NCBI GenBank assembly: GCA_041674345.1
Contig: JBAYVY010000075.1
Span: 1 to 11,724 of the forward strand
Origin: JBAYVY01 sp041674345
GTDB lineage: Bacteria > Planctomycetota > Phycisphaerae > Phycisphaerales > Zrk34
Direction: 5' to 3'
DNA: 11,724 nt
A program made the translations under genes and the position numbers. Under the pieces are notes generated by a model, which searched no databases, was not told the origin of the DNA, and worked only from the letters and a program-made list of their open reading frames with translations. Positions 1 to 6,913 of this stretch are shown piece by piece (position 1 is the stretch's first letter; each line of letters opens with the position of its first letter).

Positions 1-16
1 CCGGCCAGTGGCCGTG

Positions 17-29
17 GGGACACTTCTAC
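17..29 (-). repeat. 13-bp copy of possible IS-end motif
   Basis: GGGACACTTCTAC is the exact reverse complement of GTAGAAGTGTCCC at 11643-11655. A related copy (GTAGAAATGTCCC) lies at 11617-11629. The copies at the two ends of the window are in inverted orientation. Such sites resemble the repeated transposase-binding termini of some insertion sequences; no transposase is visible inside the window. Confidence 0.4.
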
Positions 30-372
30 ACCGCCGTGAGTCAGCGGGCGTTGCTTGCGGGGGCGGCCGGTCCCTCCGTAACCCCATGACAACCCGGTTC
101 GCCGATGGGGGTAAGGGGGCGGTTCGCGCCCATCGTCCCCGCCGTGGCCCGCAAACCTCCGGCTTCACCTCCCACGCCGACCACACGCACCGGTGAATAA
201 TCCGGGTTCGAGAGCTTTGAAAAACCGCGATCCATCACGGCCTGCCGTCGAAGACGGCGTCATTCCGTGCTTGAAGGGGAGTTTTCCAAAGGTCTCGTTC
301 TCCTTTTTCCATTCAACATCAAGCCGGTGCGGGGATGTGACAACTTCCGCGCGGAAATTTCCGTGGGACAAG

Positions 373-405
373 TTCCGGGGTTCCGGGGTTCCGGGGTTCC
401 GGGGG
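373..405 (+). repeat. Tandem TTCCGGGG octamer repeat (about 4 copies)
   Basis: TTCCGGGG is repeated at 373, 381, 389 and 397, the last copy with one extra G, and is followed by a G-rich run to about 419. The octamer shares its core with the CCCCCGGAAGTG word scattered through the window (on the opposite strand it reads CCCCGGAA). It is non-coding here, about 115 bp upstream of the dehydrogenase start. Confidence 0.8.
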
Positions 406-421
406 TTCGGGGGGGGGGTGG

Positions 422-449
422 TTGCGGCGGGGCGGTGATGTGATATTAC
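422..449 (+). promoter_or_regulatory. Weak candidate promoter for the dehydrogenase gene
   Basis: TTGCGG (422-427) and TATTAC (444-449) are separated by 16 bases, a sigma70-like arrangement with an imperfect -10. Transcription would start near 456 and leave a leader of about 60 bases before the GTG at 519. This is the best candidate I see in the upstream region, but it is weak. Confidence 0.25.
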
Positions 450-518
450 TTGTCAGCGGTTGTTCGCCGGGATGGGCGAGCGTGGGTGATGGGCCGATGT
501 TTTTGACAGGATCAATTT

Positions 519-3500
519 GTGGAACCCGCTGACCAGTTGCGATTGACCGGAGAGGTTTACGTTGATGCGACACACCGGGGGATTTATGCGACGGACGCGA
601 GTCATTACCAGATGATGCCGCGGTGGGTGGCGGTGCCGCGGGATGAGGAGGATGTGGGGCGGATCGTGGCATTCGCGGGAGAGCGGGGTGTGCCGATCAC
701 GGGACGGGGCGGAGGGACGAGTCTGGCGGGGCAGACGTTCGGGCGCGGCATCGTGGTGGATTTTTCCAAGTACATGAACGCGGTGTTGGAGGTGAACGAG
801 CATGAGCGATGGGCGCGGGTTCAGCCGGGCGTGGTGCGGGATCATCTGAACCAGCGGTTGTCGGGGAGCAAACTGTTTTTCGCGCCGGACCCGGCGACGA
901 CCAGCCGGGCGACGGTGGGGGGGATGATTAACAATAACTCGTCGGGGATGAGGTCGGTGATTTACGGCAAGACGATCGACCACGTGATCGCGCTGAAAGT
1001 GATGCTGGACGATGGGACGGTGTGCTGGTTCGAGGATTGCGACACGGATCGGTGGAGCGACCAATCGGCGGGCGGATCGCGTGAGGCGGAACTGTACCGC
1101 GGCGTCGGTCAGATCATCAAGGCGAATCGTGATGAAATCGTGCGGCGATTTCCGAAAGTGATGCGACGAGTGGGGGGGTACAACCTGGATGAGTTCGCCC
1201 CCGGAAGTGCCCCCGGAAGTGGGCCGGGCAATGTGCCGCCGCGCGGGGGAACCCAAGGCGGCGCTCGCCCCCGGAAAGAACTCGCTCTGCCTTGGCTTGG
1301 GGAGGGAATGAAAACTTTCGGGGACAATTTTCGGGGGTGGAACTTGTCGAAGTTGATTTGCGGCAGCGAGGGGACGCTGGGGTTGGTGTTGGAGGCGAAG
1401 GTGAATCTGGCGCCGGTGCCGGGGGCGACGGCGCTGTGCGTGGTGCATTTCAACGAGTTGATCGAATCGTTGCGGCCCGTGCCGGAGATGTTGACGCACA
1501 AGCCCAGCGCGATCGAGTTGCTGGATGAGATCATCATTCGGGAATCGCGGACCAACCCGGCGACGGCGGAGTACGCGGATTTTTTCGAGGGAAACCCGAC
1601 GGCGGTGCAGATCGTCGAGTTCATGGGCGACACACAGGGCGAAGCGGACGATCGCGCCAGGCGATTCGCGGCGGACATGCAGGCGAAGGGCATCGGTTAC
1701 GCGCATGTGTTGCGGCATGACGCGGAGTCGATCGGGCATGTGTGGGAACTTCGGCGGCTGGGCGTGGGGTTGCAATCGAACGTGAAGGGGCGGAAGAAGC
1801 CGCTGGATTTCGTGGACGATGCGTGCGTGCCGGTGGAGAAGTTGGCCCAATACATCGAGCGGTTGCGGGATGTGTGTACGAAGCTGGACGTGGTGATGCC
1901 GATTTGCGCGCATGCGAGCGTGGGGGTGCTGCACCCCAAGCCGATGCTGGATTTGCATTGGGAGGAGGACCGGAAAAAGATGCGGGTGATCGCGGACGCG
2001 GCGTTCGCGATGGTGAAGGAATACGGCGGATCGTGGGCGGGGGAACACGGGGATGGATTGGTGCGGGGCGAATACATTCGACCGTTTTTCGGCGATCAGT
2101 TGTACGAGGCGTTCGGGCAGGTCAAGCGATTATTCGACCCGCGGAACATCATGAACCCGGGGAAGATTCTGGACACGCCGGGCATGACGGAAAACCTGCG
2201 GCACGGCGTCGCGGGTTACGAGCAACATGCGCATGAGGTGAAGGCGAATTATCACTACCGCGATCAGGGCGGATTTGTGTCGGCGGTGGAACAGTGCAAC
2301 GGCGTGGGGGCGTGCCGGAAGATCGGCGATGGGACGATGTGCCCGAGTTACATGGCGACGCGGGATGAGGATGCCAGTACGCGCGGAAGGGCGAATGCGT
2401 TGCGTTTGGCGATGAGCGGGCAGTTGGGGCCGAGCGGTTTGACGGACGACGGCGTGGCGGAGGTGCTGGAACTGTGCCTGGCGTGCAAGGGTTGCAAGAC
2501 CGAATGCCCGAACGCGGTCGATATGGCGAAGCTGAAGTCGGATGTATTACAGATGCGGCACGACGAGCGGGGATTGCCGCTGGGGTATCGGTTGTTGGGG
2601 AATTCGCCGGGCGCGGCGAAGATGATCGCGGGGCCGTTGGCGAGGGTGGTGAACGCGGCGCAGAAGTGGGGGGCTTACAAGTGGGTGATGCAGCGTGTGG
2701 CGGGGGTGGATGCGAGGCGGGCGTACCCGATGTATGCGACGAAGCCGCTGGAGTGGTGGGTGAATCGCGGCATCGCGAAGCCGCGAGCGGCCCCCGGAAG
2801 CTCATTGGGGCAGGTGGTGTTGTTTGATGATACGTACATGAATTACCACGAACCGAACGTGGGGTTGAGCGCGATGGAATTACTGACGGCGTGCGGGTAC
2901 GAGGTGATTTTGGCGAAGGCGGGATGTTGTCAGCGCCCGCGGCTGAGCAAGGGGATGGTGCGGGCGGCGAAGCGGGACGGTGAAAAGACGTTGCGGAATC
3001 TGTTGCCGTTCGCGGAACGGGGGTTGCCGATTTTGTTTTGCGAACCGAGTTGCATGTCGGCGATCGCGGATGATCTGCCGGACCTGATGGATGATGCGAC
3101 GCCCCCGGAAGTGGGCGCGACGCTGGCGAAACAGGTGAAGATGATCGACGTGTTTTTGGCCGAGCAACTGGCTGCGGGAAAACTGGATGTGCGGTTCGAG
3201 GCGACGGTCGGCGAGATATTGCTGCACGGGCATTGTCATCAGAAGGCGTTGCAGGGCACACGGGGGATGCACGAGGTGTTCGCGCGGATCGACGGACTGA
3301 AAGTCACGGAAGTCGATGGCGGCTGCTGCGGCATGGCGGGGTCGTTCGGCTATGAGCATTTCGATCTGTCGATGAGGATCGGCGAGCAGCGGCTGTTTCC
3401 GGCCGTGCGGCGGGCGACGGAGCGCGGGGCGGCGATCTGCGCCAACGGTTTCAGTTGCCGCCACCAGGTGCATGACGGCTGCGACGCGGAGGCGAAACAT

Positions 3501-3545
3501 TTTGTGGAACTGGTGCGCGTCAAGCCGCCGGCGAAATGCTTATAA
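519..3545 (+). CDS. Fused FAD-linked oxidase / Fe-S 2-hydroxyacid dehydrogenase (YdiJ-like)
   Basis: This 1008-aa protein matches the size and layout of the YdiJ-type fusions of a GlcD-like FAD subunit with a GlcF-like iron-sulfur subunit. These oxidise 2-hydroxyacids such as D-lactate or D-2-hydroxyglutarate and pass electrons to the respiratory chain. Residues 20-220 form the FAD-binding PCMH fold with GRGGGTSLAGQ at 62-72. The FAD-oxidase C-terminal domain (about 280-550) contains GSEGTLG and GEHGDG (508-513). Cysteines at 593, 599 and 608 and CLACKGCKTECP (652-663) bind Fe-S clusters. Cysteine-rich CCG domains follow, with CC at 803-804, GHCHQ at 904-908 and GGCCGMAGSFG near 934-944. The GTG start is preceded only by a weak purine stretch (GACAGG). 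Residues about 227-262 look like an extra low-complexity insert made from the CCCCCGGAAGTG word. Substrate cannot be told from sequence. Confidence 0.9.
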   Translation: MEPADQLRLTGEVYVDATHRGIYATDASHYQMMPRWVAVPRDEEDVGRIVAFAGERGVPITGRGGGTSLAGQTFGRGIVVDFSKYMNAVLEVNEHERWARVQPGVVRDHLNQRLSGSKLFFAPDPATTSRATVGGMINNNSSGMRSVIYGKTIDHVIALKVMLDDGTVCWFEDCDTDRWSDQSAGGSREAELYRGVGQIIKANRDEIVRRFPKVMRRVGGYNLDEFAPGSAPGSGPGNVPPRGGTQGGARPRKELALPWLGEGMKTFGDNFRGWNLSKLICGSEGTLGLVLEAKVNLAPVPGATALCVVHFNELIESLRPVPEMLTHKPSAIELLDEIIIRESRTNPATAEYADFFEGNPTAVQIVEFMGDTQGEADDRARRFAADMQAKGIGYAHVLRHDAESIGHVWELRRLGVGLQSNVKGRKKPLDFVDDACVPVEKLAQYIERLRDVCTKLDVVMPICAHASVGVLHPKPMLDLHWEEDRKKMRVIADAAFAMVKEYGGSWAGEHGDGLVRGEYIRPFFGDQLYEAFGQVKRLFDPRNIMNPGKILDTPGMTENLRHGVAGYEQHAHEVKANYHYRDQGGFVSAVEQCNGVGACRKIGDGTMCPSYMATRDEDASTRGRANALRLAMSGQLGPSGLTDDGVAEVLELCLACKGCKTECPNAVDMAKLKSDVLQMRHDERGLPLGYRLLGNSPGAAKMIAGPLARVVNAAQKWGAYKWVMQRVAGVDARRAYPMYATKPLEWWVNRGIAKPRAAPGSSLGQVVLFDDTYMNYHEPNVGLSAMELLTACGYEVILAKAGCCQRPRLSKGMVRAAKRDGEKTLRNLLPFAERGLPILFCEPSCMSAIADDLPDLMDDATPPEVGATLAKQVKMIDVFLAEQLAAGKLDVRFEATVGEILLHGHCHQKALQGTRGMHEVFARIDGLKVTEVDGGCCGMAGSFGYEHFDLSMRIGEQRLFPAVRRATERGAAICANGFSCRHQVHDGCDAEAKHFVELVRVKPPAKCL
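1198..1278 (+). repeat. CCCCCGGAAGTG tandem pair plus degenerate copy inside the CDS
   Basis: Two perfect head-to-tail 12-mers lie at 1198-1209 and 1210-1221, and a variant (CCCCCGGAAAG) at 1268-1278. In frame they encode APGSAPGS. They fall in a segment that interrupts the usual spacing between the GGYNLDE motif and the GSEGTLG motif of the FAD domain. Confidence 0.8.
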
Positions 3546-3546
3546 T
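3541..3546 (+). promoter_or_regulatory. Candidate -10 element before the fucosidase gene
   Basis: A perfect TATAAT overlaps the TAA stop of the dehydrogenase gene and lies 36 bases before the fucosidase ATG. A TG lies two bases upstream, one base off an ideal extended -10. No good -35 hexamer is found at 16-18 bases spacing. It may give the fucosidase its own transcript in addition to read-through. Confidence 0.4.
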
Positions 3547-3581
3547 CGCGGAACCCCGTTCCCTTACCGAAGGTTGATTTC

Positions 3582-4937
3582 ATGGCTCTTGCATCCGACA
3601 TTCGTCCGACGACCGGTGACAGCGAGTGGTTCGTGCGTGATCGTTTCGGCATGTTCATCCATTGGGGGTTGTACGCGCTGCCGGCGAGGCATGAATGGAT
3701 GAAGAGTCGGGAACAGATGAGCGATGAGCAGTATGAGCGATATTTCAGATATTTCGAGCCGGACCTGTATGACCCGGAATTGTGGGCGCGGGCGGCGGGC
3801 GACGCGGGGATGAAGTATTTCGTCATCACGACCAAGCATCACGACGGCTTTTGTCTGTGGGATTCCAAACTGACGGATTACAAAGCGCCGAACACGCCGG
3901 CGGGGCGCGATCTGTTGCGACCGATGGTCGATGCCTTCCGTGATCGCGGATTGCGCACCGGGTTTTATCATTCGCTGATCGACTGGCATCACCCGCAATA
4001 TGTGATCGACAGCGCCAACCACCCGCGGCGAGGCGAACTGGCGACGAAGGACAAAACTTCCGGGGGGGATCCCAACGCGGGGCGCGACCAGATGAAGTAT
4101 GCCGATTACCTGCACGGACAGGTGCGAGAACTGCTCACGCAGTTCGGGCAGGTCGATCTGCTGTGGTTCGACTTTTCGTTCGTGAAAGCGGAGCATCGCA
4201 CGGATTTTTCAATGGGCAAGGGGCGGGAGGCGTGGCGCAGCGATGAGTTGTATCGCATGATCCGGGAGCTTCAGCCGAAGATCATGATGAACGACCGGCT
4301 GGATTTGCCGCTGGAAATGAACAGTTGGGACATGAAGACGCCGGAACAGGTTCAGCCGCTGGGCTGGGTGAAGGTGAACGGCGTACCGGTGGTGTGGGAG
4401 GCGTGCCAGACGTTCAGCGGATCGTGGGGTTACTTCCGCGATGAGTTCACGTGGCGCAGCGTGGAGAACCTGGTGCAGACGCTGATCGACTGCGTGAGCA
4501 AGGGCGGGAACCTGCTGCTGAACGTCGGGCCGACGGGGCGAGGCGAGTTCGATGCGCGTGCGCTGGATCGGCTGCAAGGCATCGGCCGATGGATGAAGCG
4601 CCACAGCCGGAGCATCTATGGTTGCACGGCGGCGCCGGATGAGTTCACCTGTCCGCGTGATTGCCGGCTGACGTACAACCCGGGGAAACGCCGGCTTTAT
4701 GTGCATCTGCTGGCCTGGCCGTACCGTCATCTGCTGTTGCCTGGCAAGGCGTTCAGGGAACAGGTGGCCTACGCGCAACTGCTGCACGACGCCAGTGAAG
4801 TGACGATGAATGTCGATCAGTGGTTCCAGGATCAGCTCAAACGCAGCGGCTACGACATCAGTGACGCGCTGATGCTGACGCTGCCGCAGAACAGGCCGGA
4901 CGAGACGGTGCCGGTGCTTGAATTGTTCCTGAAATGA
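3582..4937 (+). CDS. GH29 alpha-L-fucosidase
   Basis: The 451-aa product is a glycoside hydrolase family 29 alpha-L-fucosidase, which removes terminal fucose by a retaining mechanism. Diagnostic stretches are FGMFIHWG (22-29), TTKHHDGFCLWDS (83-95), DLLWFDFSF (192-200), in which D197 sits at the family's nucleophile position, and KGGNLLLNVGPTGRGEF (307-323). The catalytic TIM barrel fills about residues 12-345; a short C-terminal part follows and no carbohydrate-binding module is visible. No signal peptide precedes the catalytic domain, so it is predicted to be cytoplasmic and to act on imported oligosaccharides or glycosides. AAGG lies eight bases before the ATG. It follows the dehydrogenase by 36 bases in the same direction. 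The ACTTCCGGGGG word at 4056-4066 encodes TSGG in a probable surface loop. The acid/base residue is not assigned with confidence. Confidence 0.93.
   Translation: MALASDIRPTTGDSEWFVRDRFGMFIHWGLYALPARHEWMKSREQMSDEQYERYFRYFEPDLYDPELWARAAGDAGMKYFVITTKHHDGFCLWDSKLTDYKAPNTPAGRDLLRPMVDAFRDRGLRTGFYHSLIDWHHPQYVIDSANHPRRGELATKDKTSGGDPNAGRDQMKYADYLHGQVRELLTQFGQVDLLWFDFSFVKAEHRTDFSMGKGREAWRSDELYRMIRELQPKIMMNDRLDLPLEMNSWDMKTPEQVQPLGWVKVNGVPVVWEACQTFSGSWGYFRDEFTWRSVENLVQTLIDCVSKGGNLLLNVGPTGRGEFDARALDRLQGIGRWMKRHSRSIYGCTAAPDEFTCPRDCRLTYNPGKRRLYVHLLAWPYRHLLLPGKAFREQVAYAQLLHDASEVTMNVDQWFQDQLKRSGYDISDALMLTLPQNRPDETVPVLELFLK
4056..4066 (+). repeat. ACTTCCGGGGG word inside the fucosidase gene
   Basis: This is an exact copy, on the other strand, of the word found in the dehydrogenase, ssb and pth genes. 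It encodes TSGG here in a glycine-rich loop just before the strand that carries the nucleophile. Confidence 0.7.
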
Positions 4938-4980
4938 TCGCGGGCAAGCCGACGGTTGCGCGGGCGTTTTGGCGTGACCC

Positions 4981-5352
4981 TTACGGGATGGTGGCCGCGC
5001 CGGCGGAGGCGACGGCGTGATCGTTTTCGACGGTGGAGCCGCTGACGCCGATCGCGCCGATGACCGAGCCGTCGGCGAGTTTCAGGGGGACGCCGCCGGG
5101 GAAGGTGATGAGTCCGCCGTTGGAATGTTTGATGTTGTAGAGCGGCCCGCCGGGCTGGCTGAGTTTGCCGATCTCGCCGGTGTTCATGTCAAAATATCGG
5201 GCGGTTTTGGCTTTCTTGAGGGCGATGTCGATGGAGCCGAGCCACGCGCCGTCCATGCGGAGGAAGGCCTTGAGATTGCCGCCGGCATCGACGACGGCGA
5301 TGTCCATCGCCAGGTTCATCTGCCCGGCCTTGACGACGGCGGCGGCGAGCAC
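4981..5352 (-). CDS. DUF336 / GlcG-HbpS family protein, N-terminus displaced
   Basis: The 123-aa open frame carries the GlcG/HbpS (DUF336) signature: DIAVVDAGGNLKAFLRMDG, then DIALKKAKTARYF, FPGGVPL and GAIGVSGST. Family members are small cytoplasmic or secreted proteins, some of which bind haem or cobalamin; several lie beside hydroxyacid oxidases, as here near the YdiJ-like gene, which it faces tail to tail across the fucosidase. The frame can only begin at a GTG without a ribosome site. Upstream in another frame the sequence reads SSYDISADQ, which fits the family's usual start, and a well-placed ATG with AGGAG lies at 5424. This suggests a one-base loss near 5360-5364 and a compensating extra base nearer the ATG. 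It is either a recent pseudogene or a base-calling error; the family assignment itself is firm. Confidence 0.75.
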   Translation of the reverse strand: MLAAAVVKAGQMNLAMDIAVVDAGGNLKAFLRMDGAWLGSIDIALKKAKTARYFDMNTGEIGKLSQPGGPLYNIKHSNGGLITFPGGVPLKLADGSVIGAIGVSGSTVENDHAVASAGAATIP

Positions 5353-5424
5353 GGCGTGCGCTGATCGGCGGAGATGTCATATGATGAGACGGAATTCGAC
5401 GATCCATTGGAAACGGGCGGGCAT
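5353..5424 (-). other. Displaced 5' end of the DUF336 gene
   Basis: AGGAG, six bases before an ATG at 5424, is a good translation start. In that frame only 15 codons (MPARFQWIVEFRLII) are read before TGA. The next frame over encodes SSYDISADQ up to about 5363, and the first frame resumes as HAVLAAAVVKAG. Two compensating single-base indels would restore one continuous protein. Confidence 0.5.
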
Positions 5425-5482
5425 GGGATGCTCCTGAAAAAGGTTGAGGTGCAGGCAGCGTAGCGGTGGGGCGAACGGCGGT

Positions 5483-5532
5483 AAAGCAAAACCCCCCCGG
5501 CCCCCCGGCGCATGGCCGGGGGATCGGGGGTT
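5483..5532 (-). terminator. Intrinsic terminator after rplI
   Basis: Read on the minus strand, a very GC-rich hairpin (CCCCCGGCC stem around CATGCG, with a second CCCCC/GGGGG pairing outside it) is followed by TTTTGCTTT. It lies 27 bases after the rplI stop and before the DUF336 start, so it probably ends the housekeeping transcript. Confidence 0.75.
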
Positions 5533-5558
5533 GTGTTGACGGGGCGGGATGGGGCGGA

Positions 5559-6095
5559 TTACTCGGCGGCGGGAGCGGCCTGTTCTTCGGTCTTGGCCGC
5601 TTCGGCGGGTTCGGCGCCGAGTTCCTCGGCGGGCTTGTCGCTGACGACCCACACCTTGATTTCGGTGCGGAGATCGGCGGCGAGCTGCACGGGGATCATG
5701 TAGCTGTCGAGATGTTTGAGCGGTTCGCCGATGCGGATTTCGCGTTCGGTGATGTTGAAGCCGTCGGCTTTGAGGGCTTCGGCGATGTCATGCTGCGTGA
5801 CGGAGCCGAACAACATGCCTTGTTCGTTGGCCGAGCGTTGGAGCGTGACTTCGTGGCCGGTCAGTTGTTCGAGCAGCTTTTCCAGTTGGGCGCGTTTTTC
5901 GCGCAACTGGCGTTCGACTTCGGCGCGGCGTTCGGCGACCTTCGCCTTGGCGGTGTCGGTCGGAATGGTCGCCAGTTTGAGGGGGACCAGGTAGTTGCGG
6001 GCGTAGCCGGCCCGGACTTTCACGACATCGCCGACGATGCCGAGATTGTCCACGTTTTCGATCAGCAGCAATTCAATGTGACTCTTCGTGCTCAT
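5559..6095 (-). CDS. rplI: 50S ribosomal protein L9
   Basis: The 178-aa bL9 contains the N-terminal rRNA-binding motif GDVVKVRAGYARNYLVP (22-38), a long connecting helix rich in K, E and R (about 46-80), and the C-terminal domain to about residue 152. L9 binds 23S rRNA near the L1 stalk and helps maintain reading frame. It is longer than the usual 148-150 residues because of an Ala/Glu tail (about 153-178), like the tails on S6 and L25 in this cluster. GAGG lies a few bases before the ATG. It is the last gene of the cluster, 182 bases after ssb, where rpsR is often found in other bacteria. Confidence 0.95.
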   Translation of the reverse strand: MSTKSHIELLLIENVDNLGIVGDVVKVRAGYARNYLVPLKLATIPTDTAKAKVAERRAEVERQLREKRAQLEKLLEQLTGHEVTLQRSANEQGMLFGSVTQHDIAEALKADGFNITEREIRIGEPLKHLDSYMIPVQLAADLRTEIKVWVVSDKPAEELGAEPAEAAKTEEQAAPAAE

Positions 6096-6122
6096 GTTGT
6101 CCTCGCGGGTAAGGGGTTGGAG

Positions 6123-6142
6123 CCGCCCTGTCCTCAGGGCGG
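6123..6142 (-). other. Perfect 8-bp stem-loop in the rplI leader
   Basis: CCGCCCTG (6123-6130), loop TCCT, and CAGGGCGG (6135-6142) form a perfect hairpin 28 bases before the rplI start codon on the minus strand. It has no U-run on either strand, so it is more likely a leader structure, processing site or short palindromic repeat than a terminator. Confidence 0.5.
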
Positions 6143-6194
6143 GTGGGAGTTAGATGCCGCGCTTGCACGTTCGCCGCGACACCAGCATGCGGAT

Positions 6195-6279
6195 GATTTT
6201 CGATTGCCGATTTCCCATTTTCGATTTGGGAAGAGGTTGTTCCGCATATCAAATCGAAAATCGGCGATCGACAATTTCT
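6195..6279. repeat. GAAAATC-type inverted-repeat element, empty copy 1
   Basis: Arms ATTTTCGATTTG (6217-6228) and CAAATCGAAAAT (6250-6261) pair perfectly around a 21-base spacer, in which GGAA and TTCC can pair again. Outside them, GATTTTCGATTGCCGA and TCGGCGATCGACAATTTC extend the palindrome imperfectly. The element directly adjoins the TAG stop of ssb (6278-6280). It belongs to the same family as the copies at 8939-9356 and 11227-11300 and holds no gene. Confidence 0.7.
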
Positions 6280-6865
6280 AAAACGGAATATCCTCGACTT
6301 CATCGCCGCCCATGACGGGGGGCGGGTTGTTGGACGGAGCGGGCCGACTTGCGCCCCCGGAAGTGGAAGCCCCGGAAGTGTAACCCCCGGAAGTGTAACC
6401 CCCGGAAGCGGATACTCCGGGAGTGGACGCCGGTGGGCGTGGGGCGCTGCTGCGCGGCGGGCCTCCGCCGTAACCGCCTTCGGATGCGCCGGCATCGTCC
6501 GCATAGGCCCCGGCCCCGCCGCCTCCCGATCCGCCGCGCCCGCCGATGAATTCAAAGTTCTCGATCATCACGACCATCTTGGAGCGGTTGCCGCCGTCTT
6601 TGTCCTGCCAGCGGTCCAGGTGCAGGCGACCTTCGACCATCAACGGATCGCCTTTCTTGCAATACTGATTGAGGACTTCCGCCCGCCTGCCGAAGATACG
6701 CAGGTCCACGAAAGTGACTTCCTCGCCCTGTTCGCCGTCCTGTTTCTTGAATCGGCGATTGACCGCCATGCCCAATTCAACCACCGGCGTCTGGTTCGGC
6801 AGATAGGACAACTGCGGATCGCGCGTCAGGTTGCCGATCAGGATTACTTTATTGAAGTTCGCCAT
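6278..6865 (-). CDS. ssb: Single-stranded DNA-binding protein
   Basis: The 195-aa SSB coats single-stranded DNA in replication and repair. Residues 1-108 form the OB fold (FNKVILIGNLTRDPQL at 4-19; TFVDLRIFGRRAE; LMVEGRLHLDRW). A Gly/Ser/Pro-rich disordered linker follows, and the protein ends in DEVEDIPF, the acidic tip that recruits repair and replication partners. AAGGAGG lies five bases before the ATG, one of the best ribosome sites in the window. Linker residues about 153-172 (GGYTS-type pentapeptides) are written by tandem 15-mers of the CCCCCGGAAGTG word. It follows rpsF after 48 bases, the common S6-SSB arrangement. Confidence 0.97.
   Translation of the reverse strand: MANFNKVILIGNLTRDPQLSYLPNQTPVVELGMAVNRRFKKQDGEQGEEVTFVDLRIFGRRAEVLNQYCKKGDPLMVEGRLHLDRWQDKDGGNRSKMVVMIENFEFIGGRGGSGGGGAGAYADDAGASEGGYGGGPPRSSAPRPPASTPGVSASGGYTSGGYTSGASTSGGASRPAPSNNPPPVMGGDEVEDIPF
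6354..6410 (-). repeat. 15-bp tandem array of the CCCCCGGAAGTG word in the ssb linker
   Basis: Copies lie at 6354-6365, 6370-6380 (one C shorter), 6384-6395 and 6399-6410 (last T changed to C), spaced about 15 bp, with a further degenerate copy at about 6414-6425. The multiple-of-three period keeps the frame open and yields TSGGY-type repeats in the disordered linker. Confidence 0.85.
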
Positions 6866-6913
6866 CGGGGCCTCCTTCAGTTCGTGAGGGTGCGGAAGGG
6901 TCCGGTACGTCGC

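Larger units (their letters stand above)
1..518. other. Gene-free left flank with repeats
   Basis: I see no convincing gene here; the short open frames are proline/arginine-rich and lack family motifs. Visible structure: GGGACACTTCTAC at 17-29, whose reverse complement lies at 11643-11655; a possible hairpin CCCCAT/ATGGGG within about 83-111; a small palindrome GCCGTC-gaa-GACGGC near 243-257; four tandem TTCCGGGG octamers at 373-405; and a run of ten G at about 409-418. The stretch probably contains the upstream region of the dehydrogenase gene and the remains of a mobile-element end, which is inference. Confidence 0.5.

Noticed and set aside
503..508. TTGACA just upstream of the GTG start of the dehydrogenase
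   Set aside because: A matching -10 would fall inside the coding sequence, so it cannot serve this start.
453..2048. 531-aa open frame on the minus strand, opposite the dehydrogenase
   Set aside because: His/Arg/Pro-rich shadow of a GC-rich gene with no family motif; the plus-strand protein carries clear conserved motifs throughout.
2149..3261. 370-aa minus-strand open frame opposite the Fe-S half
   Set aside because: Ser/Pro/Arg-rich low-complexity translation, antisense to a well-supported CDS.
4938..4980. Possible terminator between the fucosidase and DUF336 genes
   Set aside because: Only a short bulged stem (GCAA/TTGC with CCG/CGG) and TTTT about seven bases after it; too weak to call.
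5466..6281. 271-aa plus-strand Gly/Phe-rich open frame opposite rplI
   Set aside because: Antisense shadow; the frame crosses the terminator and the repeat element.
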